Below are positions 16,856 to 25,361 of a stretch of DNA of 64,000 nucleotides, one piece after another. Made by a program: the position numbers and the translations under genes. Source of the DNA: Bacteroidaceae bacterium. Its GTDB lineage: Bacteria > Bacteroidota > Bacteroidia > Bacteroidales > Bacteroidaceae. The DNA lies in the NCBI GenBank assembly GCA_024697945.1, contig JAILRU010000048.1, positions 1-64,000 of the forward strand. The letters run 5' to 3'. How positions within the stretch are numbered: position 1 is the first letter of the stretch; each line of letters opens with the position of its first letter. The notes under the pieces are model-generated. The model worked only from the letters and a program-made list of their open reading frames with translations. It was not told the origin of the DNA and did no database searches.

Positions 16856-18298
16856 TCAATGACTTTTCTTCAGCCAGCTATCGCCGCGGAATCTAAGGAG
16901 GAAGATAAGCCCACGGAAGCAGAGCTCTATTGCCATTGCAATCCATACGCCGCGCAGTCCCATACCAGAGACTAACAGGAGGGCAAGGGATATACGCACA
17001 AACCAAATGCTTGCCAGATTCATCGTACAGGGAATCAGGGTGTCTTTTGCTCCTACAAATATGCCGTAGCAGACAATGCTGGCAGCAAACATGGGCTCGG
17101 CAAAGGCTTCTATGCGAAGCACCTGTACGGTGAGCCTCTGCACATCGACATCGGGTGTCATGACACTCATAAGGGCAGGCGAGCAGCAGTACATCACCAC
17201 TCCCATCAGGGTCATGAAGGTCATGCCCATGCCCAAGGTGATGCGTCCGAAACTGCGTGCCAAGAAGCGTCGGCCTGCTCCAAGACTTTGTCCCACAAGT
17301 GTCGTGGCTGCATCGGAGATGCCATAGCCAGGCATGTAGCAAAGTGCCTCAACAGTGATGCCAAAGCTGTTTGCAGCAATCGCAACCGTTCCTAATGGTG
17401 CGACAATAATCGTGCTCATGATTTGGGCACCGCACAGGATGACATGTTCCACTGCAATCGGTGCAGCAATGCGGAAGCTCTCACGCAAAGTGTTCTTCTG
17501 AGGAAGGAAGGAACCCGGGGGCTCGCTATCCTGCCGGAGCGAGAGTTCTTTGCTTCGCACAACGGTGAAATAGCACATCAACATGGAGCAGATGCCGAAG
17601 GCGATGGCTGTGCCCAGCACGGCACCTACGACTCCAAGGTCTGCGCCTGGGATTGTTATAGACCATTGACCGTTGGCCATTGACCATTGATAGGTGCGGG
17701 TAGGGAAGATGAGTAGCCAGTTGAAGAGGACATCAAGCAGGCATAGCCCGATGTTCAGGATGCTGGGAATGTGCATGTTGCCACTGCAGCGGAGCATACC
17801 GGCGCAGAGCGAGTTGAGCATTGAGAAGGGCAGACAGAGCGAGAAGAACATGAAGTAGAGGCTTGCATCGTGACAGATGTCCGCGCCGCCTCCCAACCAA
17901 TGGGGCAGGTAGCTGCTAATGCAGACCCCGATGCCGCTGAGCATCAAAGCGAAAAGGATGCAAGAGAGAAAACTTTGCCTGAGTACTTGACGCGCACCGA
18001 CAAAGTCGCTGGCACCAATCTTATGCGCCACTTGAACGTAAAAGCCGACGCTGACAGCTGCACAGAGACTGCCGAAGAGCCAGATGGTGGTGCTGACCAG
18101 ACCGATGCTGGCACTGGCGTGAGCTCCAAGACTGCCTACCATGCTGGCATCGATGTACTGCATCATGATGTGCACGAGCTGTGCCATCATGCTGGGAAAA
18201 CTGAGCAAGGCGGTAAGCTTGACCTGTGACAGGGTGTCAAGCTTGCCGCCTTCTCGTATAAGCGAGAGCAACCTATCTTTACTCTGCGTGTATTTCAT
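16856..18298 (-). CDS. MATE-family multidrug/metabolite exporter
   Basis: The 480-residue polytopic protein has about twelve membrane helices in the two-half MATE arrangement (motifs such as MMQYIDASMVGSLGA near the start and GYGISDAATTLVGQSLGAG in the middle). It would export cationic compounds using an ion gradient. Around nt 17652-17692 the sequence encodes YQWSMANGQWSIT, a loop written in the ACCATTGACC microrepeat found in spacers; it sits between helices and keeps the frame. The start overlaps the end of the DUF3737 gene by 20 bases, indicating one transcript. The substrate is unknown. Confidence 0.9.
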   Translation of the reverse strand: MKYTQSKDRLLSLIREGGKLDTLSQVKLTALLSFPSMMAQLVHIMMQYIDASMVGSLGAHASASIGLVSTTIWLFGSLCAAVSVGFYVQVAHKIGASDFVGARQVLRQSFLSCILFALMLSGIGVCISSYLPHWLGGGADICHDASLYFMFFSLCLPFSMLNSLCAGMLRCSGNMHIPSILNIGLCLLDVLFNWLLIFPTRTYQWSMANGQWSITIPGADLGVVGAVLGTAIAFGICSMLMCYFTVVRSKELSLRQDSEPPGSFLPQKNTLRESFRIAAPIAVEHVILCGAQIMSTIIVAPLGTVAIAANSFGITVEALCYMPGYGISDAATTLVGQSLGAGRRFLARSFGRITLGMGMTFMTLMGVVMYCCSPALMSVMTPDVDVQRLTVQVLRIEAFAEPMFAASIVCYGIFVGAKDTLIPCTMNLASIWFVRISLALLLVSGMGLRGVWIAMAIELCFRGLIFLLRFRGDSWLKKSH

Positions 18299-19133
18299 TG
18301 ATTATACAGTCTGCAGGAGCCTTCTGATTCCCGTCGATGATGAGTTCTCCGATATGTCCGGCTACTGTTATGCTGCCGCTGGTGGGATTCTTGATGCTGT
18401 GTATGTCCCCTTTGATAGTGGCTTTTACCGTACTGTACTCAAGAGCAAGGTTGGCATCGGCTCCAAAGGTGCAGTCCACCAGGGTCAGATTCTCGCAATA
18501 GCATAGTGGCTGTTCGCCTGTGATATGACAGCGGATGAGAGTAAGGCCCCGGCTGTACCATGCCAGATACTCACCGTTGATTTCGCAGTCTGTAATGGTG
18601 ACGTTCTCGCAGTCCCAAAGTGCATCCTTACTGTTGAGCAGGGAGTTCTTTATCTCCACGTTCTTGCTGTACTGGAAGGCATAGTTACCCTCTAAATGCA
18701 GATGGTCAATGTAGATGTTGTCGGTGCGCATCCCCAAATAATCAGCATTCAGTATTTCGCTGTTCCGTATATCCACATGGTCGCAATCCCAAAGCGTCTC
18801 TAATGCATTGGTGAAATGGCAGTTCTGTACTTCGATGCCCTGCATGCGGCGGAACATCTTGGGCGCGTCCACCAGACAATCTACAAGCCTGCCCTCTTTG
18901 CTGTACCATAGCGAAGAGCGTGCCGAGGTCTCGAAACGGCATTTGCTGGCTAAGAACTTCTTGCATTCCCAGAAGACATACTTGCCCTCGAAAGTGCAGT
19001 CGTAGGCTTCGATATTGCCACTCTCCTTGATGCTTGACTCACCGAGGTGGATGGTCACACGTTCCAGCCTGGCATCGTGCAACTTATAGAGTGGCCGCTC
19101 ACCTCCAAATTCCTTATCCTGAATAACAACCAT
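18279..19133 (-). CDS. DUF3737 parallel beta-helix protein
   Basis: The 284-residue protein resembles the DUF3737 family: it begins QDKEFGGERPLYKLHDARLE and consists of successive short strands with alternating hydrophobic and charged residues (KNVEIKNSLL, ENVTITDCEI, ENLTLVDCTF), a right-handed beta-helix pattern. No signal peptide is seen, so it is probably cytoplasmic. The function of the family is not established. It is read between ettA and the MATE gene on the same strand. The 80-bp gap to ettA is filled with TTTACGATTTAC-type microrepeats. Confidence 0.85.
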   Translation of the reverse strand: MVVIQDKEFGGERPLYKLHDARLERVTIHLGESSIKESGNIEAYDCTFEGKYVFWECKKFLASKCRFETSARSSLWYSKEGRLVDCLVDAPKMFRRMQGIEVQNCHFTNALETLWDCDHVDIRNSEILNADYLGMRTDNIYIDHLHLEGNYAFQYSKNVEIKNSLLNSKDALWDCENVTITDCEINGEYLAWYSRGLTLIRCHITGEQPLCYCENLTLVDCTFGADANLALEYSTVKATIKGDIHSIKNPTSGSITVAGHIGELIIDGNQKAPADCIINEIHAE

Positions 19134-19213
19134 CTATATTTTATTTACTATTTTACGATTTACGATGTACTATTTATTTACGTAAATAGTAAATTGTCAA
19201 ATCGTAAATGAAA

Positions 19214-20911
19214 TTAGTCTTCCATCAATTTCCTATACCTTATCCTCTTTGGCTCTTCAAGACCGAGGCGCTTGAGCTTGTTTGCCTCGTATTCAGTGTA
19301 GCTGCCTTCGAAGTAGAAGACATTGCCGTCGCCTTCGTATGCAAGGATATGCGTGCAGATGCGGTCCAGAAACCAACGGTCGTGACTGATGACAACGGCA
19401 CAGCCTGCGAAGTTCTCCAGACCTTCTTCCAAAGCACGCAGCGTGTTGACGTCGATATCGTTGGTCGGCTCGTCGAGCAACAGCACGTTGCCTTCCTGCT
19501 TGAGTGCCATGGCGAGGTGCAGTCGGTTACGCTCACCACCAGACAGCACGCCACACTTCTTCTCCTGGTCAGCTCCATTGAAGTTGAAGCGGCTCAGATA
19601 GGCACGAACGTTGATGTCTCGTCCGCCCATTCTTATCAGCTCGTTGCCTTGCGAGATGACCTGGAACACACTTTCGTCTGCCTTTATATCCTTGTGGCTC
19701 TGGTCTACGTATGCCAGTTTGACCGTCTCTCCCACCTCGAAGGTTCCTGAGTCGGGTTGCTCCAAGCCCATAATCATGCGGAACAGAGTTGTCTTGCCTG
19801 CTCCATTGGGGCCAATAACACCTACGATTCCATTGGGGGGCAACATGAAGTCCAGATTCTTGATGAGCACCTTGTCGCCGTATGCTTTGTTCAGTCCGTG
19901 AGCCTCTATCACCTTGTTGCCCAGACGAGGGCCGTTAGGAATGAAGATTTCCAGCTTCTCCTCGCGCTCTTTCTGCTCCTCGTTCAGCATCTTGTCATAA
20001 GAGTTCAGACGGGCCTTACCCTTTGCCTGACGGGCTTTTGGAGCCATACGTACCCATTCCAGCTCCCGCTCCAAAGCCTTGCGCCGCTTGCTGGCCACCT
20101 TCTCTTCCTGAGCCATACGCTTGGTCTTTTGCTCAAGCCATGAGGAGTAGTTGCCCTGCCAGGGTATGCCTTCGCCTCGGTCGAGCTCCAGAATCCAACC
20201 AGCTACATCATCAAGGAAATAACGGTCATGAGTGACGGCGATGACGGTTCCCTCATATTGCGTGAGGTGCTGTTCGAGCCAGTCAATACTCTCTGCATCA
20301 AGATGGTTGGTAGGCTCGTCGAGCAACAGTACATCGGGCTTCTGCAAGAGCAGGCGACAAAGTGCAACACGACGGCGTTCTCCACCAGAGAGGTTCCTGA
20401 CGGGTTGGTCGGCTGGAGGACAACGCAGCGCATCCATTGCACGTTCCAGTTTGCTGTCAAGGTTCCATGCGTCGGTGCTGTCGATGATGTCCTGTAGCTC
20501 ACCCTGACGAGCAAAGAGCTGGTTCATCTTGTCCTCGTCCTCATAGTATTCAGGCAGGCCGAACTTCTGATTTATCTCCTCATATTCTTTCAGGGCATCC
20601 ACGATGTGCTGCACACCTTCCTTCACCACTTCTATGACCGTCTTGTCATCGTCAAGCTTGGGTTCCTGCTCCAAATAGCCGACACTATAGCCTGGACTCC
20701 ATACCACATTCCCCTGATATTGCTGCTCAATGCCGGCAATAATCTTCATGAGGGTTGACTTACCAGCACCATTCATGCCTACGATGCCAATCTTAGCGCC
20801 GTAGAAGAAAGAGAGGTAGATGTTCTTGAGGATTTGTTTCTGGTTCTGCTGGATGACCTTGCTCACGCCGACCATCGAGAAGATGACCTTCTTGTCATCT
20901 GTCGTTGCCAT
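19214..20911 (-). CDS. ettA: Energy-dependent translational throttle EttA (ABC-F)
   Basis: EttA is a soluble ABC-F ATPase that binds the ribosomal E site and gates translation according to ADP/ATP ratio. Two nucleotide-binding domains are complete: Walker A GMNGAGKST (about residues 40-48) and GPNGAGKTT, signatures LSGGERRRVAL and LSGGERNRLHL, Walker B LLDEPTNHLD and LLDEPTNDID. The 565-residue length and strong similarity to the EttA consensus set it apart from other ABC-F proteins. It follows the Spy-like gene by three bases. Confidence 0.95.
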   Translation of the reverse strand: MATTDDKKVIFSMVGVSKVIQQNQKQILKNIYLSFFYGAKIGIVGMNGAGKSTLMKIIAGIEQQYQGNVVWSPGYSVGYLEQEPKLDDDKTVIEVVKEGVQHIVDALKEYEEINQKFGLPEYYEDEDKMNQLFARQGELQDIIDSTDAWNLDSKLERAMDALRCPPADQPVRNLSGGERRRVALCRLLLQKPDVLLLDEPTNHLDAESIDWLEQHLTQYEGTVIAVTHDRYFLDDVAGWILELDRGEGIPWQGNYSSWLEQKTKRMAQEEKVASKRRKALERELEWVRMAPKARQAKGKARLNSYDKMLNEEQKEREEKLEIFIPNGPRLGNKVIEAHGLNKAYGDKVLIKNLDFMLPPNGIVGVIGPNGAGKTTLFRMIMGLEQPDSGTFEVGETVKLAYVDQSHKDIKADESVFQVISQGNELIRMGGRDINVRAYLSRFNFNGADQEKKCGVLSGGERNRLHLAMALKQEGNVLLLDEPTNDIDVNTLRALEEGLENFAGCAVVISHDRWFLDRICTHILAYEGDGNVFYFEGSYTEYEANKLKRLGLEEPKRIRYRKLMED

Positions 20912-20914
20912 AGC

Positions 20915-21325
20915 TTATTCCAATTTGTCGTTGCTGAGCTTTATCGCCTTGTAGGCTTGCTGCGTAGTGAGCACCGTCTTGAATTTTGCGTAGTGCTTGC
21001 GATGTATTGCCGGTTCCTTCTCCTCCTGTTTCTGCTTGGCCTCGAAGAGCTGATCGCATTGAGCTGGAGTGAGCTTGTTTGCATCGATGGCATCCTGCAA
21101 CTCGTCTTTGAGATTCTTGTAGGAGTCTTTCAGGTCCCCAAGTTCTTTAAGATAGGCATCGAGCAGAGGCCTGAACTTTTCTTGTACATCACTTTTAAGC
21201 CTGAGGTTCTTCAGGACGTAGGCTATACGTGCATCCCGTTTCTTGCCAGCTTGGGCAGTGGTGGGCATGGCAGCGGACAAGCTGATGAGCATGGCCGCGA
21301 TGAGCATGAAATGTTTCATAATCAT
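20915..21325 (-). CDS. Spy/CpxP-like small periplasmic protein
   Basis: The 136-residue protein begins with a signal peptide (start ATG 21325 or 21319, core LIAAMLISLSAAMPTTAQA). The rest is a charged helical protein with an LTPAQ and an LTTQQ motif, similar to the LTxxQ motif of Spy/CpxP envelope stress proteins. It therefore probably acts as a periplasmic chaperone-like factor, but the similarity is short. It lies three bases upstream of ettA. The upstream spacer carries GGAAGTTAAAG-type microrepeats. Confidence 0.6.
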   Translation of the reverse strand: MIMKHFMLIAAMLISLSAAMPTTAQAGKKRDARIAYVLKNLRLKSDVQEKFRPLLDAYLKELGDLKDSYKNLKDELQDAIDANKLTPAQCDQLFEAKQKQEEKEPAIHRKHYAKFKTVLTTQQAYKAIKLSNDKLE

Positions 21326-21375
21326 AATATTTATATATAAGTTAAAAGGAAGTTAAAGAGGAAGCTAAAGGGATT

Positions 21376-22833
21376 CTATTTTCCAGCGAAGCGGCTATAG
21401 ATAACCTGCATCTTGATGGGATTGGCTGCTGTGCCACGTACCAGCTTGGTGCTGCAGAGACTCAAGTCTTGATTGACAGACACTTGTGTGGTATATCCGT
21501 AGCTGTCCGTCGTAGAGGCGGCTGTGACGGGTACTAACACTACATGGTTCCACTCAGGATGTGCAGCCTCCCATTCTTCTTCTGTCATGTTCTGTGCCTT
21601 CATACCTGCCAACTTCTCATTATGGCAATAAGAAATGAGGCGACTGATGTTGCTGAAATTGTAAGAGTTGTAGGTCGGGAAGAAGGATGTGGTGAAAGAC
21701 TGCTGGGAGTCGCTAACCTGATGCTCCTCAAAGAATCGAGTGAAGTTCTGTTTACGCACAAGCAAAAGTTCCTGCGGAATGCCTAAAGCATAGTCGTCAT
21801 CCTGTGCATCTTCGTCCTGATTGTTGACACGGGTGAGGGAAAGGGAGGCACGGGTGATGCTGTCGTTTTCGTGTCCCCTGTAGATTTCATCTACGGGAAG
21901 AATGAGTTCGGTGCATATGCCTGCTGGCGTCTTGAGGTATGTGTAGTTTTCGTTGCCTATAAGCTTTTCAAGATTGGAGCTCTCGAACTCTGTACATTGA
22001 ATCACTTCCGGAGTGGCTGAGAAGCGACAATATCCTGCGATTATAGAATCAGGGTATGCCTCGCTTTTGAAGCGGAAGTTAAGGTTCATGGTGCATACTT
22101 CCAGATTGAGCATGGTACCGGTGCCTCCAACTGTGCGGAACAGGAAGCCCGGACAGACGTTGCGGATAAAGGTGTAGGAATCGCGGAAGAATCCAGGATT
22201 GCTGTAGTACGTTTCCATGATGTTCTCTCCAAATTCTCTCGGCAAGACAATGCGAACATTGTCTGAGTAGTCCTGTTTGCTACGATAAGCTTCGCTCAAT
22301 GCATAGTCGGTGGCAGTGAATACTTTGGTGGTGATAGGTCCCTGTTCCGTATCCGTGAATTGCCAGAGGTCTGTGTTGGTGTAAAGCTTTGCAGACTCTT
22401 TGAGAAGCTTGTTCTCGTTCATGCTGAGGGGCCATACTTCAACCTTCATCGGGTTGTTCTTGTCGCCAAAGGTGTCTTTGATGAAAAGATGTAGCTCAAT
22501 GGAATCACAGAGATACCCATCCTCACCGGGAATGATGTCTGCCCTCTCGGGAAATGAGTAGTTCTCAAAGGAATGGAACTGAGTGGCAAAAGTGGCTGTG
22601 ATGGCTTCGTCTGTTTCCGGGTCAATAACTCTGCCTAAATAGCAGGTTGTACTGCTGGCCGACACAACTGCATTGAGCATGTCGTTCGAGAGGACACCAA
22701 AGGATTCGTTCGAAGTACTGACAGCATCCTGCACGGGAAATACTCCCAATGAACCTGTATCCTCGGTGCAACTTATCAGTAGGAAGGCTATGACCAAGAT
22801 AGTAGCAGGCCATACCCGCAAAGATTTTTCCAC
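21376..22833 (-). CDS. DUF4270 outer-membrane lipoprotein
   Basis: The protein has a lipoprotein signal (WPATILVIAFLLISC) and then the DUF4270 pattern (TGSLGVFPVQDAVS, TCYLGRVIDPETDE, PEVIQCTEFESSNLEKLI). I place the start at GTG 22833 (VEKSLRVW), just before the signal peptide. The frame is open further up to 23013, but that would overlap the starch-synthase gene and add a hydrophilic leader made of microrepeats. The family is confined to Bacteroidetes and often sits beside this synthase gene; its role is unknown. The length is about 486 residues. Confidence 0.85.
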   Translation of the reverse strand: MEKSLRVWPATILVIAFLLISCTEDTGSLGVFPVQDAVSTSNESFGVLSNDMLNAVVSASSTTCYLGRVIDPETDEAITATFATQFHSFENYSFPERADIIPGEDGYLCDSIELHLFIKDTFGDKNNPMKVEVWPLSMNENKLLKESAKLYTNTDLWQFTDTEQGPITTKVFTATDYALSEAYRSKQDYSDNVRIVLPREFGENIMETYYSNPGFFRDSYTFIRNVCPGFLFRTVGGTGTMLNLEVCTMNLNFRFKSEAYPDSIIAGYCRFSATPEVIQCTEFESSNLEKLIGNENYTYLKTPAGICTELILPVDEIYRGHENDSITRASLSLTRVNNQDEDAQDDDYALGIPQELLLVRKQNFTRFFEEHQVSDSQQSFTTSFFPTYNSYNFSNISRLISYCHNEKLAGMKAQNMTEEEWEAAHPEWNHVVLVPVTAASTTDSYGYTTQVSVNQDLSLCSTKLVRGTAANPIKMQVIYSRFAGK

Positions 22834-22891
22834 GTTTCTTAACACTACTTTAACTCTAAACTCTAAACTTTCAACTCTCAACTCCAAAAAC

Positions 22892-23725
22892 TCACTCCTC
22901 TTCCTCCTCCACTCTTCCGATGTTCCAGATGGTATCGTAGAAAGGAGTGTAGCTGATGCCATAGTTCTCAACGCTGACAGGTTGCATGCAAGGCTTTTCC
23001 AACCCTTCTGCATATTTTGTCAACTCTTCGTTCTCTGCAAGGAAACCAATACCATCTGCATACTTGATGCCTAGCTTGTTAAGCATGGGAACGAGCTTTT
23101 TCTCGCCCAGGCCTCTTGTGGCTGAGATTGTGGCATTGCGGTAAGATATGATACCCTCAATGTTTGCAGGGATTGGGGCAGCAAGCATCTGCGTCGAAGG
23201 AGTGAAGATGACCTTGCAGTCGCGGAACGAAGGCTCCTCAGCGTATGCGGTCTTGGCATAAAGGGGAAGGAAACTGCTCATCCAGCCCAGGCAATGTATG
23301 ATGTCGGGGGCCCATTTCAGCTTCTTGATGGTTTCCAGAACACCGCGGGCAAAGAAAGCGGCACGTTCGGCATTATCCTCATACTCTTCACCTTCAATGT
23401 CAAAAGCCATTTTGCGCCCAGTGAAGAAGTCGTCGTTGTCGATGAAGTAAATCTGCATTTTGGCAGCCATAATGCTTGCCACTTTGATGACGAGAGGATG
23501 GTCTGTGTCATCCACGACAATGTTCATGCCACTCAGCCTGATAACTTCGTGCAGTTGGTTGCGACGCTCGTTGATGATACCCCATTTGGGCATAAAAGAG
23601 CGTATCTCCCTGCTCTTTTCCTGAACAGCCTGAGGCAGATATCTGCCCATTGTTGCCATATCGCTTTCAGGCACAAAAGGCAGCATCTCTTGTGTGACAA
23701 AGAGTATCTTCTTGGCTTTCGTCAT
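22892..23725 (-). CDS. Short starch/glycogen synthase-like protein (GT5 N-terminal domain)
   Basis: The protein (277 residues from ATG 23725; an upstream ATG at 23752 is less likely) matches the Glyco_transf_5 N-terminal domain of glycogen synthase: KKILFVTQEMLPFVPESDMATMGRYLP at the start and PDIIHCLGWMSSFLPLY in the middle. The C-terminal GT1 domain, needed for ADP-glucose transfer in GlgA, is missing. This short version next to DUF4270 and panC recurs in Bacteroidales. The lysine-glycine acceptor motif (KTGGL) is replaced, so enzyme activity is doubtful. It ends in an acidic tail (VEEEEE). Confidence 0.8.
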   Translation of the reverse strand: MTKAKKILFVTQEMLPFVPESDMATMGRYLPQAVQEKSREIRSFMPKWGIINERRNQLHEVIRLSGMNIVVDDTDHPLVIKVASIMAAKMQIYFIDNDDFFTGRKMAFDIEGEEYEDNAERAAFFARGVLETIKKLKWAPDIIHCLGWMSSFLPLYAKTAYAEEPSFRDCKVIFTPSTQMLAAPIPANIEGIISYRNATISATRGLGEKKLVPMLNKLGIKYADGIGFLAENEELTKYAEGLEKPCMQPVSVENYGISYTPFYDTIWNIGRVEEEEE

Positions 23726-23864
23726 CTTTTTTATGCTATAAAAGCTGTGCAAAATTACAATTTTTTTTTCAATTTACAATGAAAATGTGCTGCTTTTCGT
23801 GCTTTTTGGAATAAAAAATACAAAATAATTCTAAAATCTTATCCCTTAATTCTTAATTTATTCG

Positions 23865-23872
23865 TATCTTTG
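23865..23872 (+). promoter_or_regulatory. panCD -7 box
   Basis: TATCTTTGCACG at 23865 is an exact -7 element, 21 bases before the panC ATG. The -33 position is weak. Confidence 0.65.
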
Positions 23873-23892
23873 CACGATTTTCTGTATATACC

Positions 23893-24735
23893 ATGGAAGT
23901 AATAAGCAAAATCTCCCAACTTCGTGAGCGTTTGTCGCAACTCCGTAACGAGGGAAAAAGTATCGGTCTGGTGCCCACTATGGGTGCTTTGCACGAGGGA
24001 CATGCCTCACTTGTTAGAAGAAGCGTGAAGGAAAATGACGTTACCGTAGTAAGTGTTTTCCTGAATCCAACTCAGTTTAATGACCCAAAAGATTTGGAAC
24101 GCTATCCGCGTACTCTTGAGGCTGATTGCCGTTTGCTCGATGAATGCGGTGCAGACATTGCCTTCGCACCGAGCGTAAAGGAAATCTACCCTGAACCGGA
24201 TACCCGCCTGTTCAGTTATCCTCCCACTGATAGTGTCATGGAAGGGGCTATGCGTCCAGGACATTTCAACGGCGTTTGTCAAATAGTGAGCAAACTCTTG
24301 TCGTACGTTGAGCCAGACCGAGCCTATTTCGGAGAAAAGGACTATCAGCAGATTGCCGTTATTCGCCGCATGGTTGACGACCTCGGTTTCAAGTTGCAGA
24401 TTGTGCCTTGTCCCGTAGTACGGCAGAGCGACGGACTGGCACTGAGCAGCCGCAATACGCTCCTTTCTGACGAGGAACGTGTCACTGCTGCCAATATCTA
24501 CCGCATTTTGGACAAAAGCCGTTCCCTTGGCTTGACGGTTCAGGAGACCCACGATTATGTCGTCGGGGAAATAAACAGCATCCCTGGTCTGACGGTGCAG
24601 TACTTCAGCATCGTAGATGGGGATAGCTTGGCAGATGTAACCTCATGGGACGAAGCACCAAGCGTTGTGGGATGTATCACGGTCTTCTGTGGAACAAAAC
24701 CAATAAGACTCATAGACCATATTAGATATAAATAG
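23893..24735 (+). CDS. panC: Pantoate--beta-alanine ligase
   Basis: PanC joins pantoate and beta-alanine with ATP to give pantothenate. The HIGH-type nucleotide motif is present as [14 protein letters not shown] (HEGH at about 34-37). Also present are [45 protein letters not shown] and LALSSRN. The 280-residue length is typical. It is followed two bases later by panD, so the two last enzymes are co-expressed. The start ATG lies close to the -7 box, giving a short leader. Confidence 0.97.
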   Translation: MEVISKISQLRERLSQLRNEGKSIGLVPTMGALHEGHASLVRRSVKENDVTVVSVFLNPTQFNDPKDLERYPRTLEADCRLLDECGADIAFAPSVKEIYPEPDTRLFSYPPTDSVMEGAMRPGHFNGVCQIVSKLLSYVEPDRAYFGEKDYQQIAVIRRMVDDLGFKLQIVPCPVVRQSDGLALSSRNTLLSDEERVTAANIYRILDKSRSLGLTVQETHDYVVGEINSIPGLTVQYFSIVDGDSLADVTSWDEAPSVVGCITVFCGTKPIRLIDHIRYK

Positions 24736-24737
24736 AT

Positions 24738-25079
24738 ATGATGATTGAAGTATTGAAATCAAAGCTTCACATGGTAACAGTTACTGAAGCTAATCTCAAT
24801 TATATGGGTAGCATTACCATCGACGAGGATCTGATGGATGCTGCAGGACTCATAGCCGGAGAGAAAGTCCAGGTTGTGAACAACAACAACGGAGAGCGTT
24901 TCGAGACTTATGTTATTCGTGGCGAACGTGGTACGGGCTGCATCTGTCTCAACGGCGCTGCGGCTCGCAAGGTGCTAGTTGGAGATACCGTCATTATCAT
25001 CTCATACGCCCTTATGGACTTCGAGGAGGCACGCTCTTTCAAGCCAAAGGTTGTCTTCCCAAAGAATAACCGACTTTAA
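24738..25079 (+). CDS. panD: Aspartate 1-decarboxylase (pyruvoyl enzyme)
   Basis: PanD makes beta-alanine for pantothenate synthesis. The proenzyme self-cleaves at Gly-Ser; the site is present as Y-M-G24-S25 ([18 protein letters not shown]). Other family marks are [24 protein letters not shown] and the CLNGAAAR loop. The length of 113 residues is normal. Two ATG codons are adjacent at 24738 and 24741. Confidence 0.96.
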   Translation: MMIEVLKSKLHMVTVTEANLNYMGSITIDEDLMDAAGLIAGEKVQVVNNNNGERFETYVIRGERGTGCICLNGAAARKVLVGDTVIIISYALMDFEEARSFKPKVVFPKNNRL

Positions 25080-25115
25080 TTCATTGTATTAGACATTCAG
25101 GAATAGAGCTATAGA

Positions 25116-25150
25116 TTAAAAGGAGGGTGGCACTGCCATCCTCCTTTTTG
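25116..25150. terminator. Bidirectional terminator after panD
   Basis: AAAAGGAGG...CCTCCTTTTT forms a stem of about 10 bp with A-run and T-run on either side. It serves panCD on the plus strand and the small peptide/mutB transcript on the minus strand. Confidence 0.8.
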
Positions 25151-25181
25151 ATTCCACATTCGTGGAGTCTTTGTGGGAATC

Positions 25182-25346
25182 CTATTCGTCTCCCCACAAA
25201 TTCCAGTCAGCTTCTGGCGCACGGGCACTGCCATCGCTGCCACCGCCATCCTCTATGTTAGCATTGTTGTTGAGACTTTCACAGAGGAGATTCGCTGGCA
25301 GGGCGCTTTCCACGTTTACGATAGGTGTCGAATATGCTTTTTTCAT
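25182..25346 (-). CDS. 54-residue peptide of the MKKxYxxPxxxV kind
   Basis: An ATG at 25346 opens 54 codons ending in TAG at 25182. The peptide begins MKKAYSTPIVNVESALPANL, continues with an Asn/Gly/Asp-rich stretch (NNNANIEDGGGSDG) and ends with WNLWGDE. Bacteroidales genomes contain many short open frames with the same start pattern (MKK, aromatic, Pro, Val, then Leu-Leu and a Gly- or Asp-rich tail), usually annotated as hypothetical. It starts 15 bases after the mutB stop and is followed by a terminator, so it may be the last gene of that operon. No function is known. A remnant of a similar gene lies at 54042-54143. Confidence 0.6.
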   Translation of the reverse strand: MKKAYSTPIVNVESALPANLLCESLNNNANIEDGGGSDGSARAPEADWNLWGDE

Positions 25347-25361
25347 TATTAGGTAAAGTTT

